Source: Rhodoferax sp. (GTDB taxonomy: Bacteria; Pseudomonadota; Gammaproteobacteria; Burkholderiales; Burkholderiaceae_C). Taken from it: DNA of 46,260 bases. Below, piece after piece: positions 35,554-44,417 of the stretch; the first letter of the stretch is position 1; every line of letters starts with the position of its first letter. The DNA is taken from NCBI GenBank assembly GCA_030645355.1, contig JAUSNJ010000102.1:1-46260 (forward strand). The letters run 5' to 3'. The notes beneath the pieces were generated by a model, which made no database searches, was not told the origin of the DNA, and worked only from the letters and a program-made list of their open reading frames with translations. A program made the position numbers and the translations under genes.

Positions 35554-36609
35554 TACGTTTTTGCGCATGGCCTTGATCGCAAGGGCCGAGGCCTTAACCA
35601 ACTCCGGCCCCTTGTAGATCAGCCCGGTATACATCTGCACCACATCGGCCCCGGCGCGGATTTTCTCCACAGCGTCTTCTGCGGACATGATGCCGCCCAC
35701 GCCGATGATGGGGAACTTCGGACCCAGCGCCGCACGCAGTTGTCGGATCACGCGGTTGCTGGCCTCGCGCACCGGCGCGCCGGACAGGCCGCCGGCTTCT
35801 TCTGCGTGCTCCAAACCCTTGACGGCATCGCGGCTCAGCGTGGTGTTGGTCGCGACCACACCGTCCATGCCGTGGCGTTGCAGTGTGGCGGCAATCACCG
35901 CCACCTGGGCTTCGTCCAGGTCTGGTGCAATCTTCACAAAGATCGGGATGCGTTTGCCATGCTGGTTCTGCAAGGACTCGCGCCGCGCCGCAATGGCACC
36001 GAGCAGGGCGTCCAGCGCATCGTCGCTCTGCAGGGCTCGCAGGTTCTTGGTGTTGGGGCTGGAGATGTTGACGGTCACGTAGTCGGCATGCGGATAAACC
36101 CCGTCCAGGCAGATCAGGTAGTCGTCGGTGGCGTTCTCAATCGGCGTGGCCGCGTTCTTGCCAATGTTCAGGCCCAGCAACATGCCCGGCTGCTTCTTGC
36201 GCCGCAGCGCCGAGCGCTGCACGTTCTCCAGAAAGGCGTCGAGCCCGTCGTTGTTGAAGCCCAGGCGGTTGATCAGCGCGTTGGCCTGGGGCAGGCGGAA
36301 CATGCGCGGCTTGGGGTTGCCTGGCTGCGCCTTGGGCGTGACCGTGCCCACTTCCACGAAACCAAAGCCCATGGCGGCCAGACCATCGATGCACTTGGCG
36401 TTCTTGTCCAGGCCGGCGGCCAGGCCGACGCGGTTGGGAAACTTCAACCCCGCCAGTTCGATAGGGTCGTCGACGGTAGAGACGCCATAGGCCCGGGTCA
36501 GCGGCGTGCCCTGTACGCGGGCCAAGCTGGCCATGGTCAGCTCGTGCGCGACCTCCGGATCCATGCTGAAGAAAACGCGCCGCGCCAGACCATAGGGAAC
36601 AAGAGACAT
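35548..36609 (-). CDS. pyrD: Dihydroorotate dehydrogenase, class 2
   Basis: Membrane-associated, quinone-linked flavoenzyme of pyrimidine synthesis, 353 residues. The N-terminal helical hat ([19 protein letters not shown]) that binds quinone marks class 2. FMN and substrate motifs are [39 protein letters not shown] and [12 protein letters not shown], which contains the catalytic Ser. [20 protein letters not shown] near the end binds the FMN phosphate. ATG 36609 is chosen for the family N-terminus; longer frames to 36855 run over rpiA. The last codons fall in a 47-base repeat. Confidence 0.96.
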   Translation of the reverse strand: MSLVPYGLARRVFFSMDPEVAHELTMASLARVQGTPLTRAYGVSTVDDPIELAGLKFPNRVGLAAGLDKNAKCIDGLAAMGFGFVEVGTVTPKAQPGNPKPRMFRLPQANALINRLGFNNDGLDAFLENVQRSALRRKKQPGMLLGLNIGKNAATPIENATDDYLICLDGVYPHADYVTVNISSPNTKNLRALQSDDALDALLGAIAARRESLQNQHGKRIPIFVKIAPDLDEAQVAVIAATLQRHGMDGVVATNTTLSRDAVKGLEHAEEAGGLSGAPVREASNRVIRQLRAALGPKFPIIGVGGIMSAEDAVEKIRAGADVVQMYTGLIYKGPELVKASALAIKAMRKNVR

Positions 36610-36652
36610 GGATAATTCCTGCAATATTTCGAAACTACCCGGATTTTCGCCG

Positions 36653-37357
36653 ATGACCAGCTCCACCCCCCCCAATACCGCCCCTTTGACACAAGACCAG
36701 CTCAAGACCCTGGTCGGGCAGGCCGCCCTGCAGTACGTGGTGCCGGGCGAGATCGTCGGCGTGGGCACCGGCTCCACGGTCAACAAGTTCATTGACGCGC
36801 TGGCCACGATGAAGGACCAGATCAAGGGCGCGGTGTCCAGTTCGGTGGCCAGCACCGAGCGCCTGCAGGCCCTGGGTATTCAGGTGTTCGACTCGAATGA
36901 CGTGCCCCGGTTGTCGGTCTATATCGATGGCGCCGACGAGATTGATCACCATGGCAACATGGTCAAGGGCGGCGGTGCGGCGCTGACGCGCGAAAAGATC
37001 GTGGCCGCGCAGTCCGACCGCTTTGTGTGCATTGCCGACGAGTCCAAGCTGGTCAAGACACTGGGGGCGTTTCCGCTGCCGGTGGAAGTGATCCCGATGG
37101 CCACGCAACGGGTGATCGCCCAGTTTGCCGCCAAGGGCGGCAAGGCCAGCATCCGTCTGAAAGATGGCCAGCCGCTGGTCACGGACAACGGCCAATACAT
37201 CGTGGATGTCACCGGTCTGCAGATCGCCGACCCGCTGGCGTTTGAGGCCGAAGTCAGCCAATGGCCCGGCGTGGTGACGGTGGGGGTGTTTGCCTTCCAG
37301 CGCGCCCAGGTGTGCCTGCTGGGCACCGCCAGCGGCGTGAAGACGCTGACGTTCTAG
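36653..37357 (+). CDS. rpiA: Ribose-5-phosphate isomerase A
   Basis: Interconverts ribose-5-phosphate and ribulose-5-phosphate, 234 residues. Signatures are [16 protein letters not shown] near residue 28, [13 protein letters not shown] near 57, [17 protein letters not shown] near 90 with the catalytic acidic residues, and a catalytic Lys in KGGGAAL. I start at ATG 36653; an earlier ATG at 36608 would add 15 atypical residues and would share CATG with the pyrD start. Divergent from pyrD. Its TAG stop shares CTAG (37354-37357) with the convergent DUF4124 gene. Confidence 0.95.
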   Translation: MTSSTPPNTAPLTQDQLKTLVGQAALQYVVPGEIVGVGTGSTVNKFIDALATMKDQIKGAVSSSVASTERLQALGIQVFDSNDVPRLSVYIDGADEIDHHGNMVKGGGAALTREKIVAAQSDRFVCIADESKLVKTLGAFPLPVEVIPMATQRVIAQFAAKGGKASIRLKDGQPLVTDNGQYIVDVTGLQIADPLAFEAEVSQWPGVVTVGVFAFQRAQVCLLGTASGVKTLTF

Positions 37358-38001
37358 AACTGGATGCCAGCCGGATTGGATGGGTTGGCAGGTGGCGGCT
37401 GGTACGGTGGCGCTTCTTTCGCAGCGTCCGGTTTGTCTGCCGGTTTGCTGGCAGGCGCAGCAGGCGTCTGGATTGCCACCAAGGGCGTGGGCGCAGCGTT
37501 CCTGTATGTTGCGGGCAGCTGGGAAGTCTTGGGGTAGCCTGCAGCGTCCAGGTACTGTGTCCATTCCAGATCCGACAGGCCCTTGATACGCTGTGTGCCA
37601 ATGGTCAGGTAGGGCAGGGAGTTGTCGCCGGTCAGGCGCTGCAGGTAGGCCCGGTCCTCCGGCGTTGCGACGGTGCGTTCGCTGAAGGGAACGCCACGCG
37701 ACAGGAGCAGGGACCGTCCAGCGTCGCAAGGCGCGCATGCGGTTGAGGTGTACAGCACAACCGGGTACTTGGTGACCACCTGGCGCAACTCAAACGGCAT
37801 GCCGCTGCTGGGGTTGGCTGCGGCAGCACCGACGCCGGTCGTTGCGACCTTGCCCTGTTCCGCGCTGACCGGGGGCTTGTCGGAAAACGTGACCTTGCCG
37901 TCCGCGCCCACGATCCGGTAGATGGTTTGTGCCTGAACGCCGCTGGCGCCAAGGACCAGCGCGGCGCTGCCCAGCAGCAATGCGATCGAGTGGTGTTTCA
38001 T
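37354..38001 (-). CDS. Exported DUF4124 - glutaredoxin-like protein
   Basis: A 215-residue secreted protein. The signal peptide [20 protein letters not shown] ends near VQAQ. Residues about 25-52 are a DUF4124 unit ([19 protein letters not shown]). Residues about 78-155 are glutaredoxin-like: [19 protein letters not shown] has a CxxC (CAPC), and [19 protein letters not shown] is the cis-Pro region and following turn. The C-terminal 55 residues are Ala/Pro-rich and probably disordered. A periplasmic thiol-redox role is likely. It starts 24 bases after the oligopeptidase gene on the same strand. Confidence 0.87.
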   Translation of the reverse strand: MKHHSIALLLGSAALVLGASGVQAQTIYRIVGADGKVTFSDKPPVSAEQGKVATTGVGAAAANPSSGMPFELRQVVTKYPVVLYTSTACAPCDAGRSLLLSRGVPFSERTVATPEDRAYLQRLTGDNSLPYLTIGTQRIKGLSDLEWTQYLDAAGYPKTSQLPATYRNAAPTPLVAIQTPAAPASKPADKPDAAKEAPPYQPPPANPSNPAGIQF

Positions 38002-38025
38002 GTGCGGTTCCCGTCCTATTGTTTC

Positions 38026-40080
38026 TTACGATGCCATGCCCTGGTGGCGCAACAGGGCATCCAGCGTGGGCTCGCGGCCCCGAAAGGCTTTGAACGACTC
38101 CATCGCCGGGCGGCTGCCCCCTGCTTCGAGTATGGCTTGGCGGTATTTTCTACCAGTTTCCAGGTTTGGCAACCCGTCCGGCCCGGCAGTCTCTTCAAAG
38201 GCCGCATAGGCGTCCGCGCTCAACACTTCCGCCCATTTGTAGCTGTAGTAGCCGGCCGCGTAGCCACCGGCGAAGATATGGCTGAACGTGTGGGCCGCCC
38301 GATTCCACTGTGGCGGGTGAACCACGGCGACTTCCGCTCGCACCTGGTTCAGCAGCGGCAGGAAGTCGTCCTGTGGGTTATGGGATGTGTGCAACAACAT
38401 GTCGAACAGCGCGAACTCGATCTGGCGCAGGGTTTGCAGGCCGCTCTGGAAATTGCGTGCTGCCACCATCTTGTCAAACAACGCGCGGGGCAATGGTTCA
38501 CCGGTTTGCACATGGGATGTCATGTGGCGCAGCACGTTCCACTCCCAGCAGAAGTTTTCCATGAATTGGCTGGGCAGTTCCACCGCGTCCCACTCAACGC
38601 CGCTGATGCCCGATACGTCGTGTTCATTCACCTGGGTCAGCATGTGGTGCAGTCCGTGCCCAAATTCGTGGAACAGGGTGATGACGTCATCGTGCGACAG
38701 CAAAGCGGGCTGCTTTTTGCCATCCACTTCCACGCCATCGGCAAAGTTGCAGACCAGCTGTGCCACCGGTGTCTGCACCTGTTGGGTGTCAGGGCGCAGC
38801 CAGCGGGTCACGACCTCATCCATCCATGCGCCGCCCCGCTTGCCATTGCGTGCCGTGGGGTCCAGGTAAAACTGGCCCACCAATTGGAGGCCTTGCGGTC
38901 CGGCGCGTTCAATCCGGTAGAACTCCACATTCGCGTTCCAGACGGGTGCCCGGTCTCGCGTGATGACGAGATCAAACAGGGTCTCGGCAATCTTGAACAA
39001 ACCGGCCAAAACCTTTGGAAAGGTGAAGTACTGTTTGACTTCCTGTTCGCTGAAGGCGTAGCGCGCTTCCTTGAGTTTTTCGCCGATGTAGGGCCAATCC
39101 CAGGCCTGCGGGTCGGTCAGTTGCAGGTGCTGACGTGCGAACGTGCGCATGTCGGCCAGGTCCTGCTCTGCAAAGGGTCGGGCCTTGGCGCCCAGATCCC
39201 GCAGGAAACTGATCACCGCCTCCGGTGAGGAAGCCATCTTGGGCACCAGTGACAGCGCGCCGAAATTCGGATAGCCGAGCAAGGCCGCCTCTTCCTGGCG
39301 CAAGCTCAGGATGTCGCGAATGCCCTGGGTGTTGTCATATTTCTGGGTGGCCGCATCGGCCTGGTCGGAGGCCCGTGTCACGAAGGCGCGGTATAGCGTG
39401 GCGCGCAGGTCACTGCTGTGGGCGAACTGCATCACGGGCAGGTAGCACGGCATTTTGAGTGTCAGCTTGTAGCCTTCCTTGCCGTCCGCTTGTGCGGCGG
39501 CCAGCGCAGCTTGCTGCACGTCTTCGGGTACCCCTGCCATCTCGGGTGCCGTCGCGTAGTAGCTGAAGGCGTCGGTGGCGTCGAGCGTGTTTTCGCTGAA
39601 TTTTTGACCCAGGGCTGCTTGCTGGTCCTGGATGGCTGCAAAGCGCTCGCGCTGGGCGCCCGCAAGATCGGCGCCACCAAGGACGAAGTTGCGAATGGCG
39701 TTCTTGTGGGCCTGGCGCTGCTCGGTATTGAGCGTCTGGACGTCAATGGCCTTGTACTTTGCAAACAGACGTTCGTCGGCACCCAGGCGGGTCCAGAAGT
39801 CGGTCACGGATGGCAACATGGCGTTGTAGGCTGCCCGCAACTCCGGTGTGTCGGCCACGCTTTTGAGGTGGCTGACGGCGCCCCAGGCGATGCCAAGTTT
39901 CTCGGTGGCGACGTCCAGTTCACGGGCAATGGCCTCCCATTGCGAGGGGAACGTGGGGGTTGTCACGGTTTCGAGGGCCTCACTGGCTTTTGCCAGCAAG
40001 GTTTCAATGGCGGGCGCCACATGTTCCGGGTGGATCTGGTCGAACAAAGGCAATGGGGCGGTACTCAGCAATGGATTCAT
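38026..40080 (-). CDS. prlC: Oligopeptidase A (M3 family)
   Basis: Cytoplasmic zinc metallopeptidase that degrades short peptides, including cleaved signal peptides, 684 residues. The zinc motif is HEFGH with His at residue 471 (VITLFHEFGHGLHHML), and the third ligand region is VELPSQFMENFCWEW. The start ATG 40080 gives MNPLLSTAPLPLFDQI; a TTG five codons upstream is a less likely alternative. It lies 50 bases after folD on the same strand. Confidence 0.95.
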   Translation of the reverse strand: MNPLLSTAPLPLFDQIHPEHVAPAIETLLAKASEALETVTTPTFPSQWEAIARELDVATEKLGIAWGAVSHLKSVADTPELRAAYNAMLPSVTDFWTRLGADERLFAKYKAIDVQTLNTEQRQAHKNAIRNFVLGGADLAGAQRERFAAIQDQQAALGQKFSENTLDATDAFSYYATAPEMAGVPEDVQQAALAAAQADGKEGYKLTLKMPCYLPVMQFAHSSDLRATLYRAFVTRASDQADAATQKYDNTQGIRDILSLRQEEAALLGYPNFGALSLVPKMASSPEAVISFLRDLGAKARPFAEQDLADMRTFARQHLQLTDPQAWDWPYIGEKLKEARYAFSEQEVKQYFTFPKVLAGLFKIAETLFDLVITRDRAPVWNANVEFYRIERAGPQGLQLVGQFYLDPTARNGKRGGAWMDEVVTRWLRPDTQQVQTPVAQLVCNFADGVEVDGKKQPALLSHDDVITLFHEFGHGLHHMLTQVNEHDVSGISGVEWDAVELPSQFMENFCWEWNVLRHMTSHVQTGEPLPRALFDKMVAARNFQSGLQTLRQIEFALFDMLLHTSHNPQDDFLPLLNQVRAEVAVVHPPQWNRAAHTFSHIFAGGYAAGYYSYKWAEVLSADAYAAFEETAGPDGLPNLETGRKYRQAILEAGGSRPAMESFKAFRGREPTLDALLRHQGMAS

Positions 40081-40130
40081 GGGGCTATCCGTCAAGGGGT
40101 TGGCGAGGCAATCAGTACTTACTTGGGCGC

Positions 40131-41009
40131 TCAGGGGGATGTTTCAAGACGGGTGGCTTCACGCTCGGCTGCTTCCAGGGTGTTGACCAGCAACATGGTG
40201 ATGGTCATGGGGCCTACGCCACCGGGCACGGGAGTGATGTGGCTGGCCACCTGGCGGACGCCAGCGAAGTCCACATCGCCACAGAGCTTGCCGGCGTCGT
40301 CCCGGTTCATTCCGACATCGATCACGATGGCTCCCGGCTTGACCATGTCGGCGGTCAGTACATTGCGCTTGCCAACGGCCGCGACGATCACGTCGGCTTG
40401 CCGTGTGTGGTGGCCCATATCCGCTGTGGCGCTGTGGCATACCGTGACGGTGGCATTGGCCTGCAGCAGCAGTAACGCCATGGGTTTGCCGACGGTATTG
40501 CTGCGCCCAATGACCACGGCATGTTTGCCACGCAGATCCAGTCCCGTGGTCTCGATCAGCTTCATGCAGCCATACGGCGTGCAGGGCCGAAACCCGGGTT
40601 GGCCGGTCATCAGCTCACCGGCACTCAGGGTGGCGTAGCCGTCCACATCCTTGCTGGTGGAAATGGCTTCGATGACCTTGTGCGGATTGATGTGTTTGGG
40701 CAGCGGCATCTGTACCAGGATGCCATGGATTGCGGGGTCTGCATTGAGCGATGCAATGCGCGCCAGCAGATCAGCCTCGCTCAGGTTTGCCTCGTATTTC
40801 TCAAAAACCGAGTGAATGCCAGTATCGGCGCAGGCTTTGACTTTGTTGCGCACGTAGACGGCACTGGCTGGGTCTTCACCAACCAGGATGACCGCTAAAC
40901 CAGGAGTAAAGCCGCGAGCCGCTAGCGCCTGCGCGCGCGCTGCAATGTCTGCACGCAGCTTGGCAGAGAGGGCAACGCCGTCAATGTTCTTTGCAATGGA
41001 AGTGGTCAT
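40131..41009 (-). CDS. folD: Bifunctional methylenetetrahydrofolate dehydrogenase/cyclohydrolase
   Basis: Interconverts 5,10-methylene-, methenyl- and 10-formyl-tetrahydrofolate with NADP, 292 residues. Conserved blocks are [20 protein letters not shown] with the catalytic Lys, [24 protein letters not shown], the NADP site [18 protein letters not shown], and [15 protein letters not shown] near the end. ATG 41009 is the only reasonable start. Its leader contains a G+C-rich hairpin with a short T-run. Confidence 0.96.
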   Translation of the reverse strand: MTTSIAKNIDGVALSAKLRADIAARAQALAARGFTPGLAVILVGEDPASAVYVRNKVKACADTGIHSVFEKYEANLSEADLLARIASLNADPAIHGILVQMPLPKHINPHKVIEAISTSKDVDGYATLSAGELMTGQPGFRPCTPYGCMKLIETTGLDLRGKHAVVIGRSNTVGKPMALLLLQANATVTVCHSATADMGHHTRQADVIVAAVGKRNVLTADMVKPGAIVIDVGMNRDDAGKLCGDVDFAGVRQVASHITPVPGGVGPMTITMLLVNTLEAAEREATRLETSP

Positions 41010-41024
41010 GTGCTGCTTTCAAAT

Positions 41025-41056
41025 GGAAAACGCCCGCAGTCCATATGGGGCGGGCG
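41025..41056 (-). terminator. Intrinsic terminator between the response-regulator gene and folD
   Basis: Perfect 7-base arms CGCCCGC/GCGGGCG (41031-41037 and 41050-41056) around a 12-base loop, followed on the minus strand by TTTTCC. It may end the regulator transcript. If folD has its own promoter upstream (a weak CTGACA, 16 bases, TATTTT candidate overlaps the regulator's end), it would instead sit in the folD leader. Confidence 0.55.
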
Positions 41057-41094
41057 CAGGGTGCTGGTAAAAAATATAGCTTCAGTACGGCATG

Positions 41095-41721
41095 TCAGGT
41101 TTTGGGGGCGGCTTGTCCCAGGGCAATCTTGAGCAAATCGGCCACGGTGTTGGCGCTGAGCTTTTCCATGATGTTGGCGCGGTGCGCCTCCACCGTCTTG
41201 ATGCTGATACCGAGGTCATCGGCGATCTGTTTGTTCAGCCGTCCGGCGACGATGCGTTCCAGCACTTGCGACTCGCGCAGCGTCAGCTTGGACAGCAAGG
41301 CGTCGCGGCTGGCAGCCAACTGGAAATCGGAGAACGAGTCCTTGGCGTGGTCCAGCATGCGCTCGACCAGACCGACCAGCTGGTCCTCGTTGAACGGCTT
41401 CTGGATGAAATCCATGGCGCCTTTTTTCATGGTGTCCACCGCCATGGGCACGTCGCCGTGCCCGGTGATGAAGACAATGGGCAGCGGCGAGCGGGCTTCA
41501 ATCAGGCGGCTCTGCAGCTCCAGCCCGGTCATGCCACCCATGCGGATGTCCACGATCAAGCAGGCCACCTCGCGGGCGTCATAGCGGCTCAGGAACGATT
41601 CGGCAGAGTCAAAGCATCGAACCCTGAAGCCCTTGCCTTCGAGCAACCATTGCAACGAGTCGCGCACGGCCTCGTCATCATCCACTACGTACACGGTACC
41701 TTTTTTGGGAAGCAGGCTCAT
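41095..41721 (-). CDS. FixJ-type response regulator
   Basis: A 208-residue regulator. The receiver domain spans residues about 8-125 with acidic pocket DDDE at 14-17, phospho-acceptor Asp58 (LIVDIRMGG), Thr/Gly TGHGD and Lys in FIQKPF. A LuxR-type helix-turn-helix covers about 140-205 (LTLRESQVLERIVAGRLNKQIADDLGISIKTVEAHRANIMEKL). It belongs to the FixJ/NarL group and acts as a transcription factor. It follows the histidine kinase gene by 16 bases, so they form one two-component system. Confidence 0.94.
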   Translation of the reverse strand: MSLLPKKGTVYVVDDDEAVRDSLQWLLEGKGFRVRCFDSAESFLSRYDAREVACLIVDIRMGGMTGLELQSRLIEARSPLPIVFITGHGDVPMAVDTMKKGAMDFIQKPFNEDQLVGLVERMLDHAKDSFSDFQLAASRDALLSKLTLRESQVLERIVAGRLNKQIADDLGISIKTVEAHRANIMEKLSANTVADLLKIALGQAAPKT

Positions 41722-41737
41722 TCAGGTTTCCAGGGTT

Positions 41738-44272
41738 CTAATTGCTTTTGTGGGGATGTCGCGTCAAACTGGGGCTAACTTCGGTCAGCGGTATCCAGAA
41801 CGAAAATCGGCACCCCGATACATCGTCGCCATTGTAGAGGTTCTCTGCGGACATGCGCCCCAGATGGGATTCGACGATCGAGCGGCACAAACTCAGGCCA
41901 ATTCCCATGCCATCGGACTTGGTGGAGTAGAACGCCTCATACAACCGTGCCATGACCTCGGGAGCCAGGCCTTTGCCGGTATCCTGCACCGAGAATTCAA
42001 CCACCTGCTTGTCCTCGATGTTCTTGGGAACCACCCGCAATTCGACAATGCGCTGCGAGGTTTGCCGCAAGGCCATGTCGATGGATTCCGCGGCGTTGCG
42101 CAACAGGTTGATCAGCACTTGTTCGATCAGGATGGGGTCCACCATCAGGGTGGGCAGGCGGGCCGCCACGTAGTGGTTCAGGCGCACATTGAAGCGGCGC
42201 AGTTCGATTTCGGCCAGTTCCACCGCTTCGGCCACGATCAGCGGCACTTCGGACGGCGTGCGGTTGGGCTCGCTGCGTTTCACGAAGGAGCGGATGCGGT
42301 GGATGATCTGGCCCGCACGCTGTGCCTGCTTGGCGGTCTTCTCCAGTGCGCCCAGCAGGTCTTCCTCGTTGATCTGGTGCGCCTTGATGCGTGACACCAT
42401 GCCGTTGCAGTAGTTGTTGATGGCGGTCAGCGGCTGGTTCAACTCATGGGCCACGCTGGACGCCATTTCACCCATGGTGATCAGACGGCTGGCGGTCTGG
42501 GCGCGTTCGGTTTGGTTGGCGGACTGTTCTTCGGCGATACGGCGCGAGGTGATATCGGTGGCAATCACCATCTGCGCCAGGCGACCGTCCACCCAGCTGA
42601 GGTAGCGGGTGCGGACTTCCAGCCACTGGTTGAGCTCGGGTATGAAAATTTCTGCGCTTTCGGACTCGGTGTCGGGCAGGGCGGTGGTGGGTAGCCCGGC
42701 GAAAGAGTCCACGCTGTCCATGCCCTCGTCATTGGGCAGCGGCTCGGGCACACCGGCTTGTGCCACCAGTTGCAGGTGTCCGTGGGCCTGCAGGCCAAAC
42801 CATTGGCGGTACAGCTTGTTGGCGAACAGGAGCTCGTCACTGCCCAGTGGGGCTACGGAGATGGAGGCATCCAGCGCCTCCAACACCGTGGTAAACCGTT
42901 CGTGGGATGCAGACAGTTGCTCGCGCACCCGGTTGGGCTCGGTGATGTCGGTCATGGAGGTCATCCATCCGGTCTGCTTACCGACCGCGTCAATCAGCGG
43001 CGAGACGTAAAGACGCGCATCAAACAAGGTGTTGTCCCGGCGCTTGACGCGGACCTGGATGCCACCGGGTGTGGTCTTGCCCGATAGCTCCTCGTCCAGC
43101 AGGGAATGCAGCTGTTCGCGGTCGTTTTCGGGCCAATAGGGAAAAGGTGCCGTGCGGCCCACCAGTTCGGACTCGGTCCAGCCGGTCATCTGGCAAAAGG
43201 CGGCATTGACATAGGTGATGCGGCCCTGCAAGTCCATGGCGCGCATGCCGGTCAGCATGGAGTTTTCCATGGCCCGTCGAAAAGTGGTCTCCGAAATGAG
43301 TGCCTGCTGGGCCTGTACCCTGCGGCGCGTATGGCGCCAGTTGGCAATCAGCATCCACGCCGTCATGACGCTCAATGCGCTGACCAGCCAGAACAGCCCA
43401 CTGCCGATCACGCCCAGCGACGCCCGGTAGGCCTGCCCGCGCACCACCAGTGCGCTGCCCACCGGCGACACCGGCATGGAGTACTCATTGGCCGGGTTGG
43501 CCCATGGCAACAGGTTCTTGACTGACTTTTGCGCCGGTATGGCGATGCCCGCCAGCAGTCCGCCGCGGGCGTCCTGCAGTGACACCGCATAGCGGGACGT
43601 GACTTCGGTGGGCACCCCATATCGGTACAGCCCGTCGACTGAATACTCGGCCATCAGGACACCGGAAAAGTGTGCACGGTCGACCAGCGGCAAGTGCATT
43701 TGCAGAAACGGTATATCGGTGGGGGAGCCCAGTGGCTGCACGTAGACGGGCTGTTGCAATTCGCGCGCCGCGAGGAACCCGCTGAGGGTTTCGTTGCGCG
43801 CCGTGCTGTCCGCGCTGGCTGTCAATTGGCTGGCGACCAGAACGGCAGTGCCCAGTGCCGACCGGACCCGGCGGCGCTCGTCAATCCAGGCCAGGCCCTG
43901 TAGTTCCGGATACTGGTTGAGCATGGAGCGGGCACGGACGCGGAATTCCTCAACATCCAGTTCGCGGTTGGATACCTCGCGCCCAATGCGCATCAGCTGC
44001 TCCTGGCGCTCCAACAACCGCAGACGCAGGCGCTGCTGGGTGTATTCCACATCGCGTTGCACGGCCTGTTGCTCACGGTCGATTTCTTCCAGGCGCAAAT
44101 AGCCCAAAGCCGCCACGATGGCCGCAAAAAACAACAGAACGGCGGCCAACGGGGCCAACACGGCGACGCGATCCTGGCGGTGCGGCGCCAGGCGATGCCA
44201 CCAATGGCGCGCGCGCTCGACGGTGGAAAGCGCCAAGGGGTTTGGCAGTGAAATCAGCTTGGGCAAGGGCAT
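41738..44272 (-). CDS. Membrane PAS-domain sensor histidine kinase
   Basis: An 844-residue kinase. Membrane helix 1 is at about residues 36-58 and helix 2 at about 288-312. They flank a periplasmic sensor of about 225 residues (CHASE-like; YPELQGLAWIDERRRV). Two PAS domains follow: about 335-450 (MDLQGRITYVNAAFCQMTGWTESELVG) and about 465-580. HisKA has phospho-His609 in MASSVAHELNQPLTAI. The ATPase has NLLRNAAESI, VQDTGKGLAPEV and GMGIGLSLCRSIVE. The kinase core is FixL/DctB-like. It lies just upstream of, and divergent from, aceE, across 145 bases. The ligand is unknown; organic acid sensing would fit DctB-like relatives. Confidence 0.93.
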   Translation of the reverse strand: MPLPKLISLPNPLALSTVERARHWWHRLAPHRQDRVAVLAPLAAVLLFFAAIVAALGYLRLEEIDREQQAVQRDVEYTQQRLRLRLLERQEQLMRIGREVSNRELDVEEFRVRARSMLNQYPELQGLAWIDERRRVRSALGTAVLVASQLTASADSTARNETLSGFLAARELQQPVYVQPLGSPTDIPFLQMHLPLVDRAHFSGVLMAEYSVDGLYRYGVPTEVTSRYAVSLQDARGGLLAGIAIPAQKSVKNLLPWANPANEYSMPVSPVGSALVVRGQAYRASLGVIGSGLFWLVSALSVMTAWMLIANWRHTRRRVQAQQALISETTFRRAMENSMLTGMRAMDLQGRITYVNAAFCQMTGWTESELVGRTAPFPYWPENDREQLHSLLDEELSGKTTPGGIQVRVKRRDNTLFDARLYVSPLIDAVGKQTGWMTSMTDITEPNRVREQLSASHERFTTVLEALDASISVAPLGSDELLFANKLYRQWFGLQAHGHLQLVAQAGVPEPLPNDEGMDSVDSFAGLPTTALPDTESESAEIFIPELNQWLEVRTRYLSWVDGRLAQMVIATDITSRRIAEEQSANQTERAQTASRLITMGEMASSVAHELNQPLTAINNYCNGMVSRIKAHQINEEDLLGALEKTAKQAQRAGQIIHRIRSFVKRSEPNRTPSEVPLIVAEAVELAEIELRRFNVRLNHYVAARLPTLMVDPILIEQVLINLLRNAAESIDMALRQTSQRIVELRVVPKNIEDKQVVEFSVQDTGKGLAPEVMARLYEAFYSTKSDGMGIGLSLCRSIVESHLGRMSAENLYNGDDVSGCRFSFWIPLTEVSPSLTRHPHKSN

Positions 44273-44300
44273 CCCTCTAGTGTAGGGGATGCCCCTTCAT

Positions 44301-44371
44301 GTGATTTATTGAAATTCATAATATGAAATCACAAAGCACCAGTTGAAATTTATAAATACTTGTGTGAGAAT
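44301..44371 (+). promoter_or_regulatory. A+T-rich regulatory region of aceE
   Basis: In an unusually A+T-rich stretch, TTCATA-A-TATGAA (44315-44327) is a perfect palindrome, flanked by the inverted arms GTGATTT (44301-44307) and AAATCAC (44326-44332). TTGAAATTCATAA (44309-44321) recurs as TTGAAATTTATAA (44343-44355), 34 bases on. TTGAAA with GAGAAT 17 bases later is a possible sigma-70 promoter. An operator role is inferred. Confidence 0.5.
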
Positions 44372-44417
44372 AGATAGAACGTACTAAATTCGTTCAAAAC
44401 AACCAGGAGACACAGTA

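Noticed and set aside
37927..39228. Plus-strand frame of 433 codons opposite oligopeptidase A
   Set aside because: Antisense of a gene with an intact HEFGH motif and full length; no motif in the shadow.
41066..41099. Possible repeat fragment before folD
   Set aside because: TGCT...TAGC is present, but the spacing is off by one and the other end is absent.
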